Positions 1-6,355 of a stretch of DNA of 6,979 bases are shown here, in pieces. A program made the translations under genes and the position numbers. The notes beneath the pieces were generated by a model. That model was not told the DNA's origin. It made no database searches and was given only the letters and a program-made list of their open reading frames with translations. Every line of letters begins with the position of its first letter. The first letter of the stretch is position 1. Source of the DNA: Parapedobacter lycopersici_A (GTDB lineage Bacteria; Bacteroidota; Bacteroidia; Sphingobacteriales; Sphingobacteriaceae); assembly GCF_040395035.1 (NCBI RefSeq), contig NZ_JBEBRB010000104.1, positions 1 to 6,979 on the forward strand, given 5' to 3'.

Positions 1-16
1 TTGCTGCACAAACCCG

Positions 17-24
17 TATCTTCG
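17..24 (+). promoter_or_regulatory. Probable -7 element of the ChaN-like gene promoter
   Basis: TATCTTCG matches seven of eight positions of the Bacteroidota -7 consensus TAnnTTTG and lies only four bases before the ATG at 29. The matching -33 element would be expected about 20 bp upstream, outside the window, so only half the promoter can be judged. If the element is used, transcription would begin at or within a few bases of the start codon, giving a leaderless or nearly leaderless mRNA. Confidence 0.45.
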
Positions 25-28
25 CAGC

Positions 29-916
29 ATGAACATACGTCAACAACTCCTTACCCTTGTTTTCGCGACGACGTTTACCGCTGTTGCGCACGCACAGACT
101 GACAGTTTGCTGTACCGTGTTTTTGACACGCAGGCAGAAAAAGAAATCAGCCTGTCCGAACTGGTGGGTTCACTGCAGCACACCGATGTGTTGTTTTTTG
201 GAGAAGAGCATAACGATTCAGTGGCCCATGCGCTACAGTATGACGTACTTAAGGCAATGGATGAGCGCTACGAAACCGTCGCCCTGTCCATGGAGATGCT
301 GGTAAGTGACGATCAGCTGGTGCTCAACGAATACCTTGGGGGCCTGATTACGGAACGAAATTTCAGTAAAGATGCCGTATTATGGAATAATTACGCGGAC
401 TACCGCCCTGCGGTTGAATATGCCAAAGCGCATCAACTGAACGTACTGGCAGCTAATGCACCAAGCCGTTACACCAACCGGGTGACGCGTGAGGGACTCA
501 GGAGCCTCGACACGCTGGACGAAGCCGCCAAAATGTTACTGGCGCCGTTGCCTATTGATACCCTAACCGGCCCCTATTACGAAAAATTCAACGGATTGAT
601 GGGCGAACATGGCAGCGGCATGGCCAACATGAAGATCTACCAAAGTCAGAATCTCTGGGATGCTACCATGGCTTACCGCATCAGCCAGCTGGCCAAACGG
701 ACACCCGCGGTCAAGATTTTACACCTGAACGGCCGCTTTCATAGCGATGAAAAACTCGGTACGATTGCCCAGCTGGCCAAATATGCTGCTACGCTGCGGG
801 TAAAGAATATTTCCTGCTTTCCGCACGAAGGCTTTGATAAGCCCCAATGGGAAACTTTCCGCCACCTGGGGGATTATGTGATTATTACCAATCCGGACGT
901 GAAACGGACATTTTAA
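29..916 (+). CDS. ChaN-like haem-binding/DUF399-type secreted protein
   Basis: A 295-residue protein of the ChaN family (Cofac_haem_bdg_2, formerly DUF399). Residues 1-22 form a signal peptide: a short positive start, a hydrophobic stretch, and a likely signal peptidase I cut after AHA (20-22). No lipobox cysteine is visible, so a soluble periplasmic protein is more likely than a lipoprotein. Family marks are FFGEEHND (56-63), the acidic SMEML strand (87-91) that follows it, and LHLNGRFHSD (231-240) near the end; the histidines and glutamates of the first and last are the likely ligand-binding residues. Campylobacter ChaN binds haem and has been linked to iron uptake, but the family is broad and its activity in Bacteroidota is unknown. 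The ATG at 29 is chosen because it is needed for the signal peptide and the next methionine lies far inside the domain (residue 77). No Shine-Dalgarno sequence is seen. It is the only plus-strand gene here and converges on mscL. Confidence 0.82.
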   Translation: MNIRQQLLTLVFATTFTAVAHAQTDSLLYRVFDTQAEKEISLSELVGSLQHTDVLFFGEEHNDSVAHALQYDVLKAMDERYETVALSMEMLVSDDQLVLNEYLGGLITERNFSKDAVLWNNYADYRPAVEYAKAHQLNVLAANAPSRYTNRVTREGLRSLDTLDEAAKMLLAPLPIDTLTGPYYEKFNGLMGEHGSGMANMKIYQSQNLWDATMAYRISQLAKRTPAVKILHLNGRFHSDEKLGTIAQLAKYAATLRVKNISCFPHEGFDKPQWETFRHLGDYVIITNPDVKRTF

Positions 917-965
917 CTGGATAATCACCCGCTCAGCCACCGGCGCCGCACCGCTATAACACGAA

Positions 966-1004
966 AAGGGTGCAGCAAACTGATTCCTAGTTTGCTGCAC
1001 CCTT
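966..1004. terminator. Bidirectional hairpin terminator between converging genes
   Basis: Arms 966-981 and 989-1004 are perfect 16-bp reverse complements around a 7-base loop (982-988). The hairpin lies between the stop of the ChaN-like gene (916) and the stop of mscL (1065), which read towards each other. The run of A at 964-967 gives a T tract for minus-strand transcripts; on the plus strand the following bases are only moderately T-rich. It probably ends transcription from both sides, better for mscL. Confidence 0.8.
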
Positions 1005-1064
1005 CACAATTTATTAACCTTACCCGTTCACAAAACACGGTCCGGTTTTCCCGTAAGCGGTCGG

Positions 1065-1475
1065 TTACTGTTTTGCGCGAAGTGCGTCCCTGATTTCAGT
1101 AAGCAGTACCTCTTCCTTACTCGGCGCTGGCGGAGCGGCGGGCGCCGCTTCTTCCTTACGTTTGAGGGAATTAATGCCTTTGATCACTAAGAAAATACAG
1201 AACGAAACGATTAAAAACTGGATAACTACGTTGATGAAGTTACCGTAGGTAATGGCTACTTCAGCAACCCCGCCGGCTTCGTCCGCGGCTTTAAGCACAT
1301 ATTTCAACTGCGAAAAATCAATACCGCCGGTGACGTAACCAATGGGTGGCATAATGATGTCATCAACCAGCGAGGTAACGATTTTACCAAAAGCGGCGCC
1401 GATGACTACACCCACGGCGAGATCTACCACGCTTCCCCGCATGGCAAACTCTTTGAATTCCTTTAAAAATCCCAT
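1065..1475 (-). CDS. mscL: Large-conductance mechanosensitive channel MscL
   Basis: A 136-residue MscL, the same length as the E. coli protein and closely similar along its whole length. The channel is a homopentamer in the inner membrane that opens under membrane tension to release solutes during osmotic downshock. The amphipathic N-terminal helix (about 1-13, KEFKEFAMRGS) is followed by TM1 (about 15-45), whose small-residue pattern A20, G22, G26, G30 lines the pore constriction. A periplasmic loop (about 46-75) follows, then TM2 (about 77-102), the basic KRK patch (105-107), an Ala/Pro-rich linker, and a cytoplasmic helix with the conserved EEVLLTEIRD (121-130). The ATG at 1473-1475 gives the standard N-terminus. 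A promoter fits at 1512-1543, and the shared hairpin at 966-1004 lies downstream. Nothing appears truncated or altered. Confidence 0.97.
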   Translation of the reverse strand: MGFLKEFKEFAMRGSVVDLAVGVVIGAAFGKIVTSLVDDIIMPPIGYVTGGIDFSQLKYVLKAADEAGGVAEVAITYGNFINVVIQFLIVSFCIFLVIKGINSLKRKEEAAPAAPPAPSKEEVLLTEIRDALRAKQ

Positions 1476-1511
1476 AAATGATCAGTTTAAAATTCGTTAA
1501 TTATTAATTCG

Positions 1512-1543
1512 TAAATCTAAATTGCGCAATTTTACAATGCAAA
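1512..1543 (-). promoter_or_regulatory. Probable mscL promoter
   Basis: Read on the minus strand, TTTG (1543-1540) is followed after 20 bases by TAGATTTA (1519-1512), seven of eight matches to TAnnTTTG. Spacing and sequence fit the Bacteroidota housekeeping sigma factor. The predicted transcript would start near 1508, about 30 bases before the mscL ATG. This supports mscL being transcribed separately from the isomerase gene upstream, which has no visible terminator. Confidence 0.5.
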
Positions 1544-1575
1544 CCAATTTTTTTTCACCCGTCCCCTGCACTTGT

Positions 1576-2715
1576 TCACAGTTGATCAACCGTCCGTACG
1601 GGGATGTCGCGCACATTGGGTGGAAGCAGGGGTTTCACACCTCCGTGGGTGTAGCCGCCTGTGGCATCCAGCTCCCATAGCATCGGACTCAGAAAGCCCA
1701 CTGCGGCCCGGAAACCCTGTATAATGGCTCCCGGATTACCTGTATCTTTCGAATTCCGCGCTTCGTTTTCGATTTCATAAGGACCGATAAATCCCTTTTC
1801 GGTTAACTGCGAAACAAAAGCCCGCCAATCCAGGTCATCAGATCCACCGAAACCGGGCAGCATTGCCTCGTAGTGATGCCGGTCCCAGGCGTTTGCCGGA
1901 ATGGATACGCCTGCCGTTGCAGCTAAACCGGCATCAACCGACTGCATTGGGTACATCCCACCCCAATCCGTACGTGCAGTCGTTTTTAGGTTACGGGTTG
2001 CCTTGACGTGAATCCGGTGGATGCGGGACACGTCGCTCTGCGCAATCACTTCTACCGGATCAGTATGCTGCCAGACGTCATGGGACGGATCGTAAATTTC
2101 GCCATGTGCCTGGCTTGGGATAAGGGCATACATTAGTTTGCGGGCGGCGAGTACACCAGGGAGGTTATTATAGGTAGAGGTATAAGCAGCACCGCGCCAT
2201 CCTTCCATTGGACAGTTCTCGTATAGTATCGTGACCCCCAGATCCTCGGCATATCGGATAATCGGAGCAAACACCCGCCGGTATTCGTCCAGATTTTTCT
2301 GGAAACCATTTTCCTGGTTTCCAAGCTCATGATTATACCCAACAAACGTACCTACTTTCACGTCATTGGCATCACCCCCGAGCAGGTGCGCTATCCGGAT
2401 CAGTTTCAGTAAATGATTCTGGTTATGGATCCGTTCGGCAGGATCGCCACCGATCAGGTTTTCAAAAGCGCCGAGTGAAAGCCGGAGGCCGGAGGCATTA
2501 AACAGGTCGAGTACCCGCGTGGCATCGTCGGGCGAAAACCCTTCATATTCCAGGTGCGTAGCGGTATGATCGCTGCGGGTGCCATCACGTCGAAATACAC
2601 ATAGGTCTATTCCCTGTACCCCTATTTTCTCCGCGGTGGCAATCAGTGCATGTAAGGGCAATTGATCAAAAGCCGAACTCATTGCCCATATTGGATTATC
2701 TGGTTTCTTATCCAT
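1576..2715 (-). CDS. Sugar phosphate isomerase/epimerase-like TIM-barrel protein
   Basis: A 379-residue protein of the xylose isomerase-like TIM-barrel superfamily (AP_endonuc_2 fold), which contains sugar isomerases, epimerases and inosose dehydratases. The N-terminal strand (9-15, PIWAMSS) and GVQGIDLCVFRRDG (32-45) begin the barrel. Likely metal ligands sit where the fold puts them: E166 in LYENCPM, D209 in YDPSHD, H236 in IHVKA and E314 or E316 in YEIENE, so metal-dependent catalysis is plausible. There is no signal peptide, so it should be cytoplasmic. At 379 residues it is longer than the usual 260-300; the extra length lies in an insertion around 240-285, rich in Trp, Met and His, and a C-terminal tail (345-379). 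The ATG at 2713-2715 puts the first barrel strand right after a short polar start; no Shine-Dalgarno sequence is visible. No pathway genes adjoin it, so the substrate cannot be assigned. Family membership is firm; isomerase activity is inferred. Confidence 0.8.
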   Translation of the reverse strand: MDKKPDNPIWAMSSAFDQLPLHALIATAEKIGVQGIDLCVFRRDGTRSDHTATHLEYEGFSPDDATRVLDLFNASGLRLSLGAFENLIGGDPAERIHNQNHLLKLIRIAHLLGGDANDVKVGTFVGYNHELGNQENGFQKNLDEYRRVFAPIIRYAEDLGVTILYENCPMEGWRGAAYTSTYNNLPGVLAARKLMYALIPSQAHGEIYDPSHDVWQHTDPVEVIAQSDVSRIHRIHVKATRNLKTTARTDWGGMYPMQSVDAGLAATAGVSIPANAWDRHHYEAMLPGFGGSDDLDWRAFVSQLTEKGFIGPYEIENEARNSKDTGNPGAIIQGFRAAVGFLSPMLWELDATGGYTHGGVKPLLPPNVRDIPVRTVDQL

Positions 2716-2723
2716 TAGGCTTG

Positions 2724-2775
2724 TTATGCTTGGTCCGTGAAAGACCGATACTACCGGGTGCTTCCTTATGCTCGG
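2724..2775. repeat. Short direct repeat upstream of the isomerase gene
   Basis: TTATGCTTGG (2724-2733) and TTATGCTCGG (2766-2775) differ at one base and are 42 bp apart, about four helical turns. They lie in the 131-bp gap upstream of the isomerase-like gene, where no convincing TAnnTTTG promoter was found. They could be a regulator site, but repeats of this length also arise by chance. Confidence 0.3.
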
Positions 2776-2783
2776 ACGGTCTG

Positions 2784-2814
2784 AAATAAAAAAGGCTGTC
2801 GGGTAAGACAGCCT
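2784..2814 (-). terminator. Rho-independent terminator of the H1-like gene
   Basis: On the minus strand the arms 2814-2807 and 2800-2793 form a perfect 8-bp GC-rich stem (AGGCTGTC with GACAGCCT) around a 6-base loop. It is followed at once by TTTTT, A, TTT (2792-2784). It starts 33 bases beyond the stop codon of the H1-like gene, so that gene forms a unit separate from the isomerase gene downstream. Confidence 0.9.
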
Positions 2815-2846
2815 CCTTATAAACTAATACGCATTGCTAATAATGC

Positions 2847-3032
2847 CTATTTTGCATTTTTTGCATCCTGTATTTCCAAGCGAATGGCCTGGGCCAGGTT
2901 CTTAACATCTTGAAGACCTTTTCTTACCCGTGTGCCAGCAGCGTTGTTGCCTTTATTGAAGAATTTGTCAGCATCCCCATCTAACCCTTCGATCAAGCTT
3001 TTAAGTTCATTAAATTTCTGAATACTTGCCAT
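2847..3032 (-). CDS. Small histone H1-like DNA-binding protein (Hc1 type)
   Basis: A 61-residue basic protein resembling the short histone H1/Hc1-like proteins found across Bacteroidota. Visible family marks are a helical start (FNELKSLIEGL, 7-17), DADKFFNKGN (20-29) and the AGTRVRKGLQDVKNLAQAIRLEIQ core (32-55), followed by a short KNAK tail. Lysines and arginines (11) outnumber acidic residues (8). Such proteins are thought to bind DNA and help organise the nucleoid; a DNA role for this one is inferred from family alone. Unlike chlamydial Hc1, it lacks the long lysine- and alanine-rich C-terminal arm. The start is firm: ATG at 3030-3032 lies 8 bases after a strong ribosome-binding site (3041-3046). 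It has its own terminator (2784-2814). A weak -7-like TACTTTTA (3093-3086) lacks a good -33 partner, so its promoter is uncertain. Confidence 0.85.
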   Translation of the reverse strand: MASIQKFNELKSLIEGLDGDADKFFNKGNNAAGTRVRKGLQDVKNLAQAIRLEIQDAKNAK

Positions 3033-3040
3033 AATAAATA

Positions 3041-3046
3041 CTCCTT
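3041..3046 (-). promoter_or_regulatory. Strong Shine-Dalgarno site of the H1-like gene
   Basis: AAGGAG on the minus strand lies 8 bases before the ATG at 3032. No other gene here has a comparable site, in keeping with the weak use of Shine-Dalgarno sequences in Bacteroidota, so this gene may be translated especially strongly. Confidence 0.7.
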
Positions 3047-3078
3047 TTAAGTTTAATTTAATTAAGTTAATAATCTAC

Positions 3079-3189
3079 AGTGCGTTAAAAGTAGAATCTT
3101 TTTTCGGAAAAAAAAACTTTAAAACATCCAAAACACGCTATAAACGCACTTTTTTTTCCACATTCCACCACACTATCGCGATTAACGCA
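3079..3189. repeat. Repeated TGCGTTAA-type motif upstream of the H1-like gene
   Basis: The motif TGCGTTAA occurs at 3081-3088, in reverse at 3182-3189 (TTAACGCA), and with one mismatch in reverse at 3141-3148 (TAAACGCA). The first and third also form an 8-bp inverted repeat, AGTGCGTT (3079-3086) with AACGCACT (3143-3150). The rest of this 201-bp gap is very AT-rich, with long A and T runs (3096-3102, 3109-3116, 3150-3157) that would favour bent DNA. It may be an operator region for the H1-like gene, but chance is not excluded. Confidence 0.3.
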
Positions 3190-3233
3190 AAATATCGTCC
3201 TGTTTTACAATGAGATAGGCAAGCCAAAGCTTC

Positions 3234-4478
3234 CTATTCCGATGACAGGGAAACATCCTGTTTATAGTAGCCCGCGCTTAATTTGGCGCTGATAGCCGTA
3301 AATGCTTCCAATGTATACGCCACGTCCTGCAGTGTATGCACCGCCGTGGGGATCAGCCGCAGTTCGATCAGTCCTTTCGGGATTACGGGATAAACCACGA
3401 TGGAGCAGAATATACTATGTGTTTCCCGGAGGTCCCTGGTAAGGGCTGTCGCCTCATTCAGGTCGCCCTTCAGAAACACCGGTGTCACCATGGTATTCGT
3501 AGTACCGATATCAAATCCTCTTTCGCGCAGTCCATTCTGCAGCGTGCGGGCGATTGTCCAGAGGTTCTCCCGGAGCTGCGGATTGCTTTTCAGTAACTCA
3601 AAGCGCTTTTTAAGTCCGAGTACCATCGGCATTGGCAACGATTTGGCAAAAGTCTGCGAGCGCATATTGTATCGCAGGTACGTGATAATATCTTTATTAG
3701 AGGCTACGAAAGCGCCGATACCGGCCATTGATTTCGCAAACGTTCCGAAATAGATATCCACCTCATCGATACAGCCCTGTTCTTCATGTGTCCCCGCCCC
3801 GGTGGGCCCCATGGTGCCAAAGCCGTGGGCATCGTCCACCAGCATTCTGAATCCGTATTTTTTCTTCAGTGCCGCAATCTCCTTCAGCTGCCCCTGTACA
3901 CCGGACATACCAAAAACGCCTTCTGTAATCAATAAGATGGCTCCGCCGGTCTGGCGCGTAAGCTTGGATGCGTGCATCAGTTGTTTTTCACAGCTATCGA
4001 TGTCATTGTGCCGGTAAACAAACCGTTTGCCCATATGCAAACGAACGCCATCCACGATACAGGCATGCGATTCCGCATCATAAACAATCACGTCGTTTCG
4101 ATCGACCAGTGCATCAATAATGGATACCATACCCTGGTAGCCATAATTAAGCAGGTAACCGTCTTCTTTGCCGACAAACGCAGCCAGGTCCTGTTCCAGG
4201 GTTTCATGGTGTACGCTGTTTCCAGACATCATCCTTGCCCCCATTGGGTAGGCCAGGCCATATTCCAATGCCGCCCGGCCGTCCACCTCCCGTATTTCAG
4301 GGTGATTGGCCAGTCCCAGGTAGTTGTTCAGGCTCCAGGTTAAATGTTCTTTCCCGTTAAATAACATACGGGGTGCAATATCGCCCTCTAGCTTAGGGAA
4401 CGAAAAATAGCCATGCGACCATTCATAATGCTGGCCGATTGGCCCAAGGTTTTTAGTTATTTTGTCAAATAAGTCCAA
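3234..4478 (-). CDS. PLP-dependent alpha-oxoamine synthase (serine palmitoyltransferase/KBL-like)
   Basis: A 414-residue fold-type I PLP enzyme of the alpha-oxoamine synthase family (serine palmitoyltransferase, 2-amino-3-ketobutyrate CoA ligase, 8-amino-7-oxononanoate synthase), which condenses an amino acid with an acyl-CoA and releases CO2. K249 in FGTFAKSM should form the PLP Schiff base, H138 in ESHACIVDG should stack on the ring, and D215 and H218 in VDDAHGFG should hold the pyridine and phenol groups. NNYLGL (51-56) and the SGNSVHHETLE stretch (85-95) are also family marks. Where biochemically known members usually have a GTGCAGSR-type loop, this one has PMGARMMSGN (78-87), suggesting a distinct subgroup common in Bacteroidota. 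No membrane segment is seen. Candidate products are the sphingolipid base 3-ketosphinganine, the sulfonolipid base made from cysteate, or a shorter aminoketone; the sequence does not decide. The start is TTG (4478-4476): an in-frame TGA lies four codons upstream, and the next methionine (residue 38) would remove the conserved N-terminal arm. A clear promoter precedes it. Confidence 0.85.
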   Translation of the reverse strand: MDLFDKITKNLGPIGQHYEWSHGYFSFPKLEGDIAPRMLFNGKEHLTWSLNNYLGLANHPEIREVDGRAALEYGLAYPMGARMMSGNSVHHETLEQDLAAFVGKEDGYLLNYGYQGMVSIIDALVDRNDVIVYDAESHACIVDGVRLHMGKRFVYRHNDIDSCEKQLMHASKLTRQTGGAILLITEGVFGMSGVQGQLKEIAALKKKYGFRMLVDDAHGFGTMGPTGAGTHEEQGCIDEVDIYFGTFAKSMAGIGAFVASNKDIITYLRYNMRSQTFAKSLPMPMVLGLKKRFELLKSNPQLRENLWTIARTLQNGLRERGFDIGTTNTMVTPVFLKGDLNEATALTRDLRETHSIFCSIVVYPVIPKGLIELRLIPTAVHTLQDVAYTLEAFTAISAKLSAGYYKQDVSLSSE

Positions 4479-4516
4479 TCTCTTTTTTCAATATTAAATT
4501 GTTAAAAAAATTGAAG

Positions 4517-4547
4517 CAAAGATAAACTTTAATTCAAAAGGTAACAA
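4517..4547 (-). promoter_or_regulatory. Promoter of the alpha-oxoamine synthase gene
   Basis: On the minus strand, TTG (4547-4545) is followed after 20 bases by TATCTTTG (4524-4517), a perfect match to the Bacteroidota -7 consensus TAnnTTTG at the usual spacing. The transcript would start near 4513, leaving a leader of about 35 bases before the TTG start codon. It is the best promoter in the window and indicates that the gene can be transcribed independently of ftsZ. Confidence 0.8.
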
Positions 4548-4672
4548 CCGCCCACTACTATTCCACGCACTTAACCGAAGCATCGTTTACACGATTTAAC
4601 TCCAATCAACTGTTTATCACGCTTATGCAATACCTTCAACCGGGTCAATAATTTGATCTCGCGGAAGGGATA

Positions 4673-6355
4673 TCAATCTACATTATCATGTAGAAATGAG
4701 TTATTTGGTTTAATTTCGGTAATTCCTTCGTCGGTAGACAATGTAAACCGGGAAACCTGCGACTCAGACGAATGCGGCACATCGTCAAGCGCCATCTGCT
4801 TGCGTCGATAGGCCGGCTCTGTTTCCAGTTCCTGGAGTCCGTTCGCTGATTTCAGCTTCATGCTCAATTCCTTGAGCCGGAGGATGCGTTCCTTGGTTTT
4901 CAGCAGCTGCTCTTCCACAAACTCCGGTGTTTTTTGCTCATCCGGTTGACGGACCGCTTCTACTGGACGTGCAGCGGGCTGTTCTTCAGGGCCGGCTGCG
5001 GGTGCTGGCTTAGTCTCCGGCAGCTGATCAAACGTAGTCGGCAGTTCAAAATGAAGCGTTGAAGGTGACGTCTTTACTTCATAGCCGTCATTCTCCTGCG
5101 GTTTTTCCTCAGCTTCTTCCCGTTGAGGAGCCAGCTCATGACGGATGATCCCATCATTTTCGGGTGTACTGTTGCGCAGTTGCGGTTTGGAGGAAGTCGT
5201 GCTGAAAAGGTCCTGCTGGGCGGCTACATTCGTATGCTTAGCTACCGGGGCCTGCGGAACGGGTTCCGCTTCTGCCGCAGCAGTGTTCTTCTGTACAAAC
5301 TGATTAATCGGCTTAACATAAGGAGTACGCGGCTCCTCAGGGGTAAGCGGGATCTCCACCCGCTCGTTTTCTTTTTCCTTTATCCGTTCTTCTGAAGTCT
5401 GGAATCCGGTGGCAATGATCGTCACGGACAACTCATTCTCCAGTGTCTCATCAATGCAGTTACCCCAGATCAGATCGGCAGACAGACCAGCCTTATCCTG
5501 AATATAATCAGTAATTACGGTAACTTCATCCATGGTCACCTCCTGCTTGCCTGAGGTGATGTTGAGTAGGATATAACGTGCGCCTTCGATCTCATTATCC
5601 TTAAGCAGCGGCGATGCCAATGCGCCCTGTACGGCCCGCAGTGCCCGGTCCTCGCCCTCTGCCAGGGCATTACCCATGATCGCCACCCCACTGTCGTTCA
5701 TTACCGTACGCACATCTTTAAAGTCGACGTTGACATAACCGGGAATAGTAATGATTTCCGCAATGCCCTTCGCCGCAGTAGTCAGGATATCATCTGCTTT
5801 CGCAAATGCTGCCGTCATGGTCAGGTTTCCAAAAATGTCACGGAGCCGGTCGTTGGAAATAACCAGGTACGAATCTACGTACTTCTTCAATTCACCCAGG
5901 CCCTCTTCGGCTTGCATCCGCCGCCGTTTGCCTTCGAAAGTAAAAGGAGTGGTTATGATCGCTACAGTAAGGATACCCAATTCTCTGGCTGCTTTGGCCA
6001 GCACGGGACTTGCCCCCGTACCGGTACCGCCGCCCATTCCAGCTGTGATAAACAGCATCTTGGTATTGGAACCCAGCATACGCTTGATGTCTTCAATACT
6101 CTCAATTGCTGAGTTCTCACCTACATCGGGATCGGCTCCTGCTCCCATTCCTTCGGTAAGGCTGGCGCCCAGCTGCACCTTATTGGGGATGGGGCTCAAT
6201 TCCAATGCCTGTGCATCCGTATTGCAAACGATGAAATCAACACCGCTGATTCCCTGCTTATACATGTGATTGACCGCATTTCCGCCGCCGCCGCCTACGC
6301 CAATTACCTTAATAATTGCCGATTGCTCCTTTAACATTTCAAACTTAAATGACAT
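4673..6355 (-). CDS. ftsZ: Cell division protein FtsZ
   Basis: FtsZ, the tubulin-like GTPase that polymerises into the division ring at mid-cell. The GTP-binding domain shows GVGGGGGNAVNHM (19-31) and the tubulin signature GGGTGTGAS (108-116). The T7 loop NVDFKDV (209-215) supplies the catalytic Asp residues D211 and D214 for GTP hydrolysis across the subunit interface. The C-terminal domain runs to about 320. A long linker (about 321-540), rich in Pro, Glu, Ala and Gln, brings the protein to 560 residues against 383 in E. coli. Inside the linker, 484-517 (KTKERILRLKELS to EPAYRRK) looks helical and matches a patch I know from other Bacteroidota FtsZ proteins. The tail ITEIKPNNSFLHDNVD (545-560) is the phylum's version of the peptide that binds FtsA and other partners. 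ATG at 6353-6355; no Shine-Dalgarno sequence. It lies 139 bp downstream of ftsA. No convincing terminator follows it. Confidence 0.98.
   Translation of the reverse strand: MSFKFEMLKEQSAIIKVIGVGGGGGNAVNHMYKQGISGVDFIVCNTDAQALELSPIPNKVQLGASLTEGMGAGADPDVGENSAIESIEDIKRMLGSNTKMLFITAGMGGGTGTGASPVLAKAARELGILTVAIITTPFTFEGKRRRMQAEEGLGELKKYVDSYLVISNDRLRDIFGNLTMTAAFAKADDILTTAAKGIAEIITIPGYVNVDFKDVRTVMNDSGVAIMGNALAEGEDRALRAVQGALASPLLKDNEIEGARYILLNITSGKQEVTMDEVTVITDYIQDKAGLSADLIWGNCIDETLENELSVTIIATGFQTSEERIKEKENERVEIPLTPEEPRTPYVKPINQFVQKNTAAAEAEPVPQAPVAKHTNVAAQQDLFSTTSSKPQLRNSTPENDGIIRHELAPQREEAEEKPQENDGYEVKTSPSTLHFELPTTFDQLPETKPAPAAGPEEQPAARPVEAVRQPDEQKTPEFVEEQLLKTKERILRLKELSMKLKSANGLQELETEPAYRRKQMALDDVPHSSESQVSRFTLSTDEGITEIKPNNSFLHDNVD

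Noticed and set aside
719..1000. 93-codon minus-strand frame over the end of the ChaN-like gene
   Set aside because: It is antisense to conserved ChaN residues and begins inside the terminator hairpin, so it is not a plausible gene.
1576..1578. Co-transcription of the isomerase-like gene with mscL as an operon
   Set aside because: A 100-bp gap with a fitting mscL promoter at 1512-1543 makes independent transcription more likely, although readthrough cannot be excluded because no terminator is visible.
3213..3233. Imperfect hairpin just after the stop of the alpha-oxoamine synthase
   Set aside because: The stem has only about four continuous pairs with a bulge and no T run follows on the minus strand, so it is not a convincing terminator.
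3336..4343. Several plus-strand open frames of 70-125 codons
   Set aside because: All are antisense to the alpha-oxoamine synthase, overlap one another in different frames and resemble no protein family.
4582..4595. Small hairpin ATCGT/ACGAT downstream of ftsZ as a terminator
   Set aside because: The stem is only 5 bp, AT-rich, and has no T tract after it on the minus strand; the ftsZ transcript end is therefore left unassigned.
5751..6269. 172-codon open frame on the plus strand
   Set aside because: It lies wholly antisense to the conserved GTPase domain of ftsZ, has no recognisable family features, and its composition is what the opposite strand of a conserved gene gives.
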